Origin: Phycisphaerales bacterium
GTDB taxonomy: Bacteria; Planctomycetota; Phycisphaerae; SM23-33
Assembly: GCA_003171235.1 (NCBI GenBank)
Contig: PMYM01000139.1
Coordinates: forward strand, 1 to 18,746
Direction of reading: 5' to 3'
DNA length: 18,746 nt
This document shows positions 1 through 6,476 of the stretch, piece by piece. The notes below the pieces were generated by a model. The model did no database searches. It was not told where the DNA came from and saw nothing but the letters and a program-made list of their open reading frames with translations. The position numbers and the translations under genes are program-made. The number at the start of each line of letters is the position of its first letter. Within the stretch, counting starts at the first letter, position 1.

Positions 1-186
1 CTGGCCGCCGATGAGGCCCTGCTTAAGCGCTTTGTCTTCCTCCTGGGCGCCGAACGCGTCGTGCCCGCGCATCGCGAGTGCCACCTCTACGAACTCCTCC
101 GCGCCTCCGGCCAGTATGAACAACTGCAGGTGCTGAAGGACCATGCGGGCATAGAGCGGGTGATAGTGGCGAGGAAGAAAGGCTAG
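1..186 (+). CDS. C-terminal fragment, probable PrmC-like release factor glutamine methyltransferase
   Basis: An open frame runs from the window edge to a TAG stop at 184-186, giving the last 61 residues of a protein whose start lies outside the window. The tail reads LKDHAGIERVIVARKK, which resembles the conserved end of PrmC (HemK) proteins (pattern KDxAGxxRVxxAR), preceded by a helix LYELLRASGQYEQLQV where PrmC has its last helix and strand. PrmC methylates the GGQ glutamine of peptide chain release factors. The usual GG-x-LxLE-x-G strand just before this region is not clearly recognisable here, and no catalytic motif (NPPY) is in view, so the call rests on the C-terminal motif only. The downstream CCA-enzyme gene begins 12 nt later on the same strand, so the two are probably co-transcribed. 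Confidence 0.5.
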   Translation: MAADEALLKRFVFLLGAERVVPAHRECHLYELLRASGQYEQLQVLKDHAGIERVIVARKKG

Positions 187-198
187 AGGTTAAACCGC

Positions 199-1458
199 TT
201 GTCCAGTGGCGCTACAAAAGAACTGGCTGTGGAAGTCATACGCGTGCTGCGGCGGGCCGGGCACCAGGCGGTGCTGGCCGGGGGCTGCGTGCGCGACATG
301 CTGCTGGGCATTCGCCCGGCCGACTACGACGTGGCCACCTCTGCCCGGCCGGAGCAGGTCAAGGCGCTCTTTCGCCACGTGCTGATGGTGGGGGCCAAGT
401 TCGGCGTGGCCATGGTTATTTTCGGCCGGCGCAAGGTGGAGGTGGCCACCTTCCGCAGCGACGTGTCCTATACCGACGGCCGGCGCCCCGACCAGGTGCA
501 TTTCTCCGACGGCCGCCGGGACGCACTCCGCCGCGATTTCACCATCAACGGCATGTTCCATGACCCCCTGGCCGGCACGACCATCGACTACGTGGGCGGG
601 CGGCGGGATCTTCGGCGAAAGGTCATACGCGCCATCGGCCAGCCGGAGCACCGCTTCGACGAGGACCACCTTCGCATGTTGCGGGCGGTGCGGTTTTCCG
701 TACGGTTTGGATTCGCCATCGAGCCGGCCACGGCCCTGGCCATTCGCCACCACGCTGGCCGCATCGTGCGGATCAGCGGCGAGCGAGTACGCGAGGAACT
801 GGAGAAGATGCTCGCCCGCCCCTCAGCCCCGCAGGCCTTGGAGCAACTGCACGAGCTTGGCCTGTTGCAGCACATCCTGCCGGAGTTGTTCGGACCTGGA
901 GAAGATAAGACGCCCCAACCCGGCCAACCGAAGGATGCACTGTGGCCCTCGGCCCTGCGCCGGGTGCGACTGGTGGCCCGGCGGTGCGATGTCGAAATGA
1001 ACTTGGCGGCCTTGTTGGGCGAACTTGACCGGCACCAGATAGAGGCTATTGCCCGGCGATGGGGCGCGTCCAATCGCTTGCGCGAAGACCTGGTCTGGCT
1101 GGCCGCGCACCTGCGCGACTGGCAGAAGATGCCGACGGCGGAACTGGCAGCAGTCAAGATATTGATGGCCGGCCGGCAATTTGCCCGCCTGCGGATACTG
1201 TGGCGGCTAGACGAGCGGCTGAGGACCGGCGGCGTTGCCTGCAATCGGCGAATCGCCGCGCGCATCCGGCGCATCCCAACCGGCCAGGTCGCCCCGGCCC
1301 CGCTGGTCAGCGGGGCGGACCTCAAGGGCCTGGGGCTTTCGGAAGGGCCGCGACTGGGGAGAATCCTGGCCGCTCTCTATCGGGCGCAACTCAACGAGGG
1401 AATTGCCACACGGGCCCAGGCCATGGATTTGGCCGCCGGATTGATTGGCAAGGAATAG
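199..1458 (+). CDS. CCA tRNA nucleotidyltransferase / poly(A) polymerase family protein
   Basis: A 419-residue class II nucleotidyltransferase that adds CCA to tRNA 3' ends or adenylates RNA, using ATP/CTP without a template. The head domain is clear: GGCVRDMLLG at 28-37 is the nucleotide-binding strand-helix, and D42 and D44 in PADYDVAT are the metal-binding DxD pair. RRDFTIN at 111-117 is the ribose/base-selection motif, and DEDHLRMLRAVRF at 154-166 is the neck-domain motif. The C-terminal half is a helical body, of normal length for the family. The start is TTG at 199, with an AGAGGT ribosome-binding site (185-190) 8 nt upstream. CCA-adding enzymes and bacterial poly(A) polymerases share these motifs and cannot be told apart by eye. 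The tRNA-Leu in this window has no encoded CCA, so such an activity must exist in the cell. Confidence 0.93.
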   Translation: MSSGATKELAVEVIRVLRRAGHQAVLAGGCVRDMLLGIRPADYDVATSARPEQVKALFRHVLMVGAKFGVAMVIFGRRKVEVATFRSDVSYTDGRRPDQVHFSDGRRDALRRDFTINGMFHDPLAGTTIDYVGGRRDLRRKVIRAIGQPEHRFDEDHLRMLRAVRFSVRFGFAIEPATALAIRHHAGRIVRISGERVREELEKMLARPSAPQALEQLHELGLLQHILPELFGPGEDKTPQPGQPKDALWPSALRRVRLVARRCDVEMNLAALLGELDRHQIEAIARRWGASNRLREDLVWLAAHLRDWQKMPTAELAAVKILMAGRQFARLRILWRLDERLRTGGVACNRRIAARIRRIPTGQVAPAPLVSGADLKGLGLSEGPRLGRILAALYRAQLNEGIATRAQAMDLAAGLIGKE

Positions 1459-1495
1459 CGGCAAAAAAGGGTTTTTCAAGGTCAAGGACAACAAG

Positions 1496-1523
1496 AAAAA
1501 ACCCCCGGCTCATGAGCCGGGGG
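1496..1523 (-). terminator. Rho-independent terminator of the GH4 operon
   Basis: A perfect 10-bp inverted repeat (CCCCCGGCTC, then AT, then GAGCCGGGGG at 1502-1523) is followed, read on the minus strand, by six T residues (A-run 1496-1501 on the plus strand). It lies about 60 nt after the stop codon of the GH4 gene and is oriented to terminate it. On the plus strand there is no T-run after the stem, so it is not a canonical terminator for the converging CCA-enzyme gene, although the stem could still act there. Confidence 0.85.
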
Positions 1524-1584
1524 CTAAGTAATCAGGGGTGCCTCGGTCTGCGCCGAGGATCGCAAGCTAACGGTATAAGTCACG

Positions 1585-2913
1585 TCACGCGATGTTGATG
1601 TTCTTGAACTGCGGCAGGTAGGGCTTGTTCTTCTTGAGCATCTCCTGGACCATCTGCTTGATTTCTCGCAGGCCCAGCACGGCCGCGCAAAGCGGATCGT
1701 AGCAGCAGGCCTGGTAGAGCAGGGTGGGGTCGCCCGTGATGGCCGCCTCAACGGCCATTTCCTCGATGCAGACGCTCAGGTGGACCAGTGCCACGCATTG
1801 CGGCGGCAGGGGGCCGACGTGAATGGCGTTGAAGCCGCGCTTGTTGGCCAGCACCGGCACCTCCACGCAGGCCTTTGCCGGCAGGTTGTCGATGATGCCG
1901 TCGTTGGGCACGTTGCCGTTGAAGAGGAAGCCGTCTCCGCCCATCCAGGCGTTGATGATGTAGGCGGCGTATTCGCGGCCGCGCTCCATGGACATCGTGC
2001 CGGCCTGCTCCACCACTTGCCGCACCAGCGTCTTCCAGGTCTTCTGCCGGCCAAGGTAGTTCTTCAGGATGGCGGCATACACGCCGGGGTTCCAGCCCGT
2101 GCCTCTCAGGCAGTACTTCTTGATCAAATCCTGGCGCTTGCGGAACCACCAGTTGTACTCGCTGTTGTGCCCGCTGGACTCGGTGACGTAGTAGCCCAGG
2201 GCCAGGAACATTTCGTTGCGGACGATCTCCTCCTGGTATATTTCCTTGCGGGCGACGGCCTTGCGGATCAGGGGGTAGGCGTCCTTGCCGTCCTTGTTGA
2301 ATTCCACGTAGAAGGCCTGGTGGTTGATGCCGGCGCAGACGTAGGTGATCTGGTCATCGGTGGCGCCAATCCACTTGGCCAGCATGCTGGCCGTGCCCTG
2401 CACGCTGTGGCACAGGCCGGTGACCTTGACGGGGCTGCTGCGCTGCATGGCCCGGCAGAGCATGGCCATGGGATTGGAATAGTTGAGCAGGATGGCGTCG
2501 GGGCAGTAGCGTTCCATGTCGCGGACGATGTCCAGCATGACCGGAATGGTCCGCAGGGCGCGGAAGATGCCGCTGATGCTGCGGGTGTCGCCCACGTTGG
2601 TGTCGATGCCGTATTTCTTGGGGATCTCCAGGTCGTGCCGGAAGATCTCCACCCCGCCGGCCAGTATGGTGCACAGCACGGCGTCGGCCCCGCGCAGGGC
2701 GGCGCGGCGGTCGGTGGTGGCTTCGACCTTGGCCTTGGCGCCGCTGCGATCCACCAGCTTCTGCACGGCCTGGCGACTCCAGGCCAGGCGCTCGGGGTTT
2801 ATGTCCATAAGCACCAGGGTTGAATCGCGCAACAGGGGAAAGGTCAGGATGTCGCGGACGAGGTTGCGCGTGAAGCCCAGGCTGCCGGCCCCGATGAATG
2901 CGATTCTTGTCAC
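1585..2913 (-). CDS. Glycoside hydrolase family 4, alpha-galactosidase-like
   Basis: A 442-residue NAD+- and Mn2+-dependent glycosidase of family GH4, which cleaves alpha-glycosides through a C3-oxidised intermediate. The N-terminal Rossmann motif is GAGSLGFTRN (8-17), with D37 at the end of the second strand positioned to bind NAD ribose. NPMAM (147-151) and GLCHSVQGT (166-174) are family signatures: C168 and H198 (in GINH) are the expected metal ligands. A CHSV motif is typical of alpha-galactosidases (MelA-like), but related GH4 uronidases cannot be excluded. The start is GTG at 2913, supported by AAAGGA about 8 nt upstream. It is the second gene of a pair with the sugar isomerase-like gene 50 nt upstream and ends at the strong terminator around 1500. 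It has no signal peptide, so it probably acts in the cytoplasm on imported oligosaccharides. Confidence 0.88.
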   Translation of the reverse strand: MTRIAFIGAGSLGFTRNLVRDILTFPLLRDSTLVLMDINPERLAWSRQAVQKLVDRSGAKAKVEATTDRRAALRGADAVLCTILAGGVEIFRHDLEIPKKYGIDTNVGDTRSISGIFRALRTIPVMLDIVRDMERYCPDAILLNYSNPMAMLCRAMQRSSPVKVTGLCHSVQGTASMLAKWIGATDDQITYVCAGINHQAFYVEFNKDGKDAYPLIRKAVARKEIYQEEIVRNEMFLALGYYVTESSGHNSEYNWWFRKRQDLIKKYCLRGTGWNPGVYAAILKNYLGRQKTWKTLVRQVVEQAGTMSMERGREYAAYIINAWMGGDGFLFNGNVPNDGIIDNLPAKACVEVPVLANKRGFNAIHVGPLPPQCVALVHLSVCIEEMAVEAAITGDPTLLYQACCYDPLCAAVLGLREIKQMVQEMLKKNKPYLPQFKNINIA

Positions 2914-2963
2914 GTAGTTTCCTTTCGGTGAGGTGCGCTGAGCGCATGGCCGCGTCGCTGCGG

Positions 2964-3794
2964 CTATTGGTATTCCATTCCCAGCTTGTCCAGGATGGCC
3001 TTGAGGGCGGCCACCGCCTGGCCGAAGAGTTCAGGCCCGGTGAAGCCGCTGAATTGTCCTGCCCGGGCCATGTGTGGCTCGAGGGTCATGACGCCGGCAT
3101 AGCCGCGCCGCCCGGCATCGGCGAGGATTTGCGGGATCTGGCCCTGACCGGTTCCGGCGGGACAGCAGATGTCCTGGCCGGGGACGGCGTCTTTTATGTG
3201 GAAGTAATGCGTCAGTTCGGCCAGGCCGGCGTTCCAGCAGTCCTCCAGCGGGCGCAAGCCGGCAAACACGAAATTGGCCGGATCGAACACGCCCTTCAGG
3301 CTGCTCGAACCAATGGCGGCGAAAATGTCCTTAACCTGGGCGGTTTTTTCGCCGTAGATGTTGGCCTCGTTCTCGTGCAGCAGGACTATGCCCGCGGCCG
3401 CGGCGGCCTGGGCCATTGCTCCCAGCCGCCGCATGACTTCATCGCGGCAGGCGAGTATGTCGCCGCCTTGTGGCGGGTAGAAACTGAAGATGCGGACGTA
3501 GGGGGCGCCGAAGATTCTCGCCAGTTCGCAGCAGTGCTTCAGCAGGTCCAGGTGCGGGCCGAAAGGCTCGTCAATGCGTATCTTGCCGATGGGCGAGCCG
3601 ACGCAGGGCATGCCGAAGCCACGGTCGTCGAATACCTTGCGGTATTCCTTGGCCTGCGGCAAGGTGAACTTGGAGACATTCACGTTGTCGATGCCGCGGA
3701 CGTCGATGTGCCGGACGCCGTTGGCCTGGCACACATCCATCTGCGTCTTGAGGTCGGGCACGATTTCGTCGGCAAAGGCACTGAGGGTAATCAT
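2964..3794 (-). CDS. Sugar phosphate isomerase/epimerase-like TIM barrel protein
   Basis: A protein of about 276 residues in the xylose isomerase-like / AP endonuclease 2 TIM-barrel superfamily. The four metal ligands expected for the fold are visible: E141 (LLHENEAN), D171 (GVFDPANF), H199 (YFHIKDA) and E239 (MTLEPHM). Members isomerise or epimerise sugars, or dehydrate inositol derivatives; the substrate cannot be read from the sequence. Two ATG codons lie in tandem (3797 and 3794). AAGGAG sits only 2 nt before the first but 5 nt before the second, so I chose 3794. The gene is 50 nt upstream of the GH4 glycosidase with no terminator between them, so a two-step path (cleave the glycoside, then convert the sugar) is a reasonable inference. 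There is no signal peptide. Confidence 0.82.
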   Translation of the reverse strand: MITLSAFADEIVPDLKTQMDVCQANGVRHIDVRGIDNVNVSKFTLPQAKEYRKVFDDRGFGMPCVGSPIGKIRIDEPFGPHLDLLKHCCELARIFGAPYVRIFSFYPPQGGDILACRDEVMRRLGAMAQAAAAAGIVLLHENEANIYGEKTAQVKDIFAAIGSSSLKGVFDPANFVFAGLRPLEDCWNAGLAELTHYFHIKDAVPGQDICCPAGTGQGQIPQILADAGRRGYAGVMTLEPHMARAGQFSGFTGPELFGQAVAALKAILDKLGMEYQ

Positions 3795-3874
3795 CATTTC
3801 TCCTTTTGCTGCGATTACGGAAAGGGGATTTTACCCTCGCGGCCGCCGGGGCGAAAGAGCGTGGTCACTTGGCA

Positions 3875-3933
3875 GGAAAAGGGGACATTCAACTCTTTCA
3901 CAAACACTGAAAAAGTAGAAGGTCCCCTTTTCC
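3875..3933. repeat. REP-like palindrome (GGAAAAGGGGAC type)
   Basis: An imperfect palindrome with 26-nt arms (3875-3900 and 3908-3933) and a 7-nt loop; 23 of 26 positions pair. The arm begins GGAAAAGGGGACATTC. It fills the space directly after the DUF4340 gene, whose stop codon begins at the next base, 3934. Palindromes of this size and form are typical of REP elements moved by RAYT (TnpA_REP) proteins, and a RAYT relative lies at 16210-16659. In RNA it would form a long hairpin at the 3' end of the ABC operon transcript and could protect or terminate it. Assignment to the REP class is inference. Confidence 0.7.
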
Positions 3934-6309
3934 TTACTCGCCGCCCAAAGGGCCGCCGCCCATCGGGTTGCCCATGGGGCCGGGTAGTTCGGGGGCGGGG
4001 GCCTTGACCTGGAAGTCCGCCAGGTTCGCGGAGATCTTTTTGGCTGCCTCGGCAGGGATGACAAAAACCCCGCCGGAGTCGCTGCCGACGGCGTACAGAT
4101 CGGAGCTGTTTTCCGGACCGATATTGGAGACTTTAAGCTCGAGGATCTTGCCGTCCTCCAGTTCCAGTCGCAGCGTCTTGGCCGGCTTGTCCAGGTCGGC
4201 CGTTTGCGGATCGATCTGAACAAAGCGGACGGCCTTGACGGCGGCCAGGTCGTCCAGGAACTTCTGCACCGAGCGGTTGTCGATCTTGACGAAGCGGTCG
4301 GTGGCGTGGGCCCAATCGATGCCGTTTCGCGTCAATTCGAGCGTCTTGTCGCCGGCCGTAATCTTCAAGGCCTTGGCTTTGCCCGGGGGGAAGGCGAAGG
4401 CCAAGCGGTCGCGGAGTTCAGCATCGAAGCGATCGTAGATGGCGCCGTCGGCTTCGCCCACGGCCAAGGTCTGCTGATCCGGCCGCCACAGGTAGGTCTT
4501 GCCGCCGTCCTTGACCATCGCCAGCACGAAGACCTTTCCGACCGGCCGGCTGGCTGGGAAGGACGCCGTACCGCTGGCAACCGCCGGAGCGGTGGCGGAG
4601 GCTGGGCCGCTGGCAGCGGCCGAAGCGGTGGCCGGGGCCGGATTCTGAACAAAGGCGAACTCTGCCGTGATCCTGCCCTTCATTTCCTCAAAGCGACGGG
4701 GCAACTGCTTGTCCAGGGACACCACCTTGTTTACCTGCAACGCCTGGGCGGCCGCCAGGATGGCTTCGACGTTATCGAAGTCGGCCTTGGCCTGCAGCGG
4801 GGCGGTCATTTGGTACTGGCCAAAAGCGGTCTGGGCGACAACTATGTCCTGCCCGCCGCGATGCAGGCGCAGTTCGGCCAGCCCGGCCGGGGGCGGCAGT
4901 TCCAGCAGCTTCCGCTCCCAGTAAGCAGAGGGGGCCTGCGTCAGCACGTCGTAACTGTCGGCGGGTATGACAGCCACGGTCTTGGATGACGCCTGCTGAG
5001 CATAGCCCATCTGGCCGCTGGGAGTCTTGGCGCCCAGCAGCAGGGTGGTTGTCTTGTCGCTGCCGCGCAGGCTGATGGCGATGCGGGCGGCGGGCTTCTC
5101 CAGCCCGGTCAGCACCGGCACGCCGGCGGCGTCGGCATAATCGCTGGCCTTGAGATCCTGGATGGTCTTGACCAATTTCTCGACCGCATCCGCCTGGGCG
5201 GGTCCGGCAAAGGGCGCCGTCATCTTCCAGTTGCCGTCGATCTTTTCCAGAGTGGCCGCCGGCTGGCCGGCAGGTTGCAGTTCCAGCCGGGCGATCTCTT
5301 GCAGGCCGATGTCCAGCACCGACTTGTCTCGCATGTCCAGCAGTTTGGGTTGCAGGGCGGCAACCTGGGCAGCATCGAGCTGGAAGACCCAACTCTGCTG
5401 GGCCAGTTTGCCGAAGACCTGGCCCTCAGTGGCCGGCGAGAGCAGCAGCGTCACCGTGCGGCTGGGCTGCGTGGCGGCCGGGGAAGAGGCGGCAAGGGTG
5501 GCGGGCGTCTCGTACAGGTCAACCGAGATGGAAACCCGCGGGTTGTCCAGCTTGTAGGGGACCAGGCTGGGCGGGGCATTTTCCACGAACCGGCTGGCCT
5601 TGAGGCCGGCCATGGCCGACAGCAGGGAGGTGACCTGGTTATCCAGTGCCCTTCCGGGGCTGGGGCTTTCAATGGCCCATTTGCCGTCGGTCTTGACCAG
5701 GGTGTACTGGTCGCGGGCGCGGAGGACGATCCTTCCGGCCTGCTCGATCTTGAACGGGCAGACGGACTTGTCGCGGTAGTCGTCGGGGGGGCGGTTGATC
5801 GCCGTCATCAGGTCGGTCTCGATGACATAGACGTCGTCGCTTCCGCCCAACTGGACATAGCGCTGATTGGCGGTCAGGGCCACCGGCCGGCCGATCTTCA
5901 GGCTGCTGACCTGTCCCTTGTCATTCTTGAAGCTGACCGTGCCCAGCGGGGCCGAGAGGGAGGTCTGGTCGTCCTTGGGATATTCACGCGTGCCGGGGGC
6001 GTAGCGGCTGACATAGCGCAGGGTGGTGAATGTCCCGGCGGCCGAATCGGCCAGCAGCTTGTCGGCCGGAGCCTCCAGGCCGCCCAACATCCAGCCCTCG
6101 TCATGCCGCAGCAGCACGGTCTTGCCCGCCAGCGAATCGATCGTCAGTTCCACGATGTTGCCGGCCTGGTCGGTCAGCGGCAGGAAGGTCTTAGCCGGCG
6201 CGACGGGGTGCGATCCCGCATTTGGCAACCAGCCCAATTGCGTCACCGCCAGGTAAGCCAGTCCCGCGGCCAACAGAATAACCAGTGCGATCGTGGTCTT
6301 GACGTTCAT
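3934..6309 (-). CDS. DUF4340 protein with five tandem DUF4340-like units
   Basis: A 791-residue membrane-anchored protein. Residues 5-24 form one hydrophobic helix, most likely a signal anchor, with the rest outside the membrane. The body consists of about five units of roughly 155 residues. Each starts with a beta-hairpin and a K-x-DG-x-W-x-M-like strand followed by a helix ending LKAxxFV (about 52-105, 193-245, 339-393, 477-531, 648-700), then a second part of strands with TTLLLG and VFVIP-like motifs. Residues 556-590 are a low-complexity Ala/Ser/Thr/Pro linker, and the C-terminus is rich in Gly, Pro and Met. DUF4340 proteins accompany GldG-like ABC systems. The function is unknown; a periplasmic or surface accessory role is inferred. 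The start at 6309 is chosen because the hydrophobic helix follows at once; the longer frame from 6363 runs back into a repeat. No strong ribosome-binding site is visible. Confidence 0.85.
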   Translation of the reverse strand: MNVKTTIALVILLAAGLAYLAVTQLGWLPNAGSHPVAPAKTFLPLTDQAGNIVELTIDSLAGKTVLLRHDEGWMLGGLEAPADKLLADSAAGTFTTLRYVSRYAPGTREYPKDDQTSLSAPLGTVSFKNDKGQVSSLKIGRPVALTANQRYVQLGGSDDVYVIETDLMTAINRPPDDYRDKSVCPFKIEQAGRIVLRARDQYTLVKTDGKWAIESPSPGRALDNQVTSLLSAMAGLKASRFVENAPPSLVPYKLDNPRVSISVDLYETPATLAASSPAATQPSRTVTLLLSPATEGQVFGKLAQQSWVFQLDAAQVAALQPKLLDMRDKSVLDIGLQEIARLELQPAGQPAATLEKIDGNWKMTAPFAGPAQADAVEKLVKTIQDLKASDYADAAGVPVLTGLEKPAARIAISLRGSDKTTTLLLGAKTPSGQMGYAQQASSKTVAVIPADSYDVLTQAPSAYWERKLLELPPPAGLAELRLHRGGQDIVVAQTAFGQYQMTAPLQAKADFDNVEAILAAAQALQVNKVVSLDKQLPRRFEEMKGRITAEFAFVQNPAPATASAAASGPASATAPAVASGTASFPASRPVGKVFVLAMVKDGGKTYLWRPDQQTLAVGEADGAIYDRFDAELRDRLAFAFPPGKAKALKITAGDKTLELTRNGIDWAHATDRFVKIDNRSVQKFLDDLAAVKAVRFVQIDPQTADLDKPAKTLRLELEDGKILELKVSNIGPENSSDLYAVGSDSGGVFVIPAEAAKKISANLADFQVKAPAPELPGPMGNPMGGGPLGGE

Positions 6310-6345
6310 GGTTCCATTAGTCCTACATTGAAGAATCAAAGAACT

Positions 6346-6452
6346 GAACCACAAAGCACACAAAGATCACAAAGATCAAAAACGACAGAAACCAAAGTCA
6401 AATATCAGACCAAAATCCTATTCTCTTATTCTCTTTGTGTTCTCTGTGGTTC
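6346..6452. repeat. Inverted-repeat element (GAACCACA...TGTGGTTC) inside the ABC operon
   Basis: The terminal arms 6346-6366 and 6432-6452 are inverted repeats with 19 of 21 matches, beginning GAACCACAAAGCACACAAAG. The interior is AT-rich and unlike the surrounding high-GC coding DNA, and ACAAAGATC-type words repeat within the left arm. It occupies most of the 167-nt gap between the GldG-like gene and the DUF4340 gene. It looks like a small non-autonomous (MITE-like) element. It may attenuate or stabilise the mRNA between the third and fourth genes of the operon. Confidence 0.65.
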
Positions 6453-6476
6453 ATCCGTGTTGTTTCAGTCTGCTTG

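Noticed and set aside
1780..2823. A 347-residue open frame on the plus strand, antisense to the GH4 gene
   Set aside because: It lies opposite a gene with clear family motifs; its protein is Gly/Val/Ala/His-rich without recognisable domains, as expected from the antisense of high-GC coding DNA.
2898..4007. A 369-residue plus-strand frame covering the isomerase-like gene and the REP-like palindrome
   Set aside because: It is antisense to a gene with all metal ligands in place and runs through a non-coding palindrome; no domain is recognisable.
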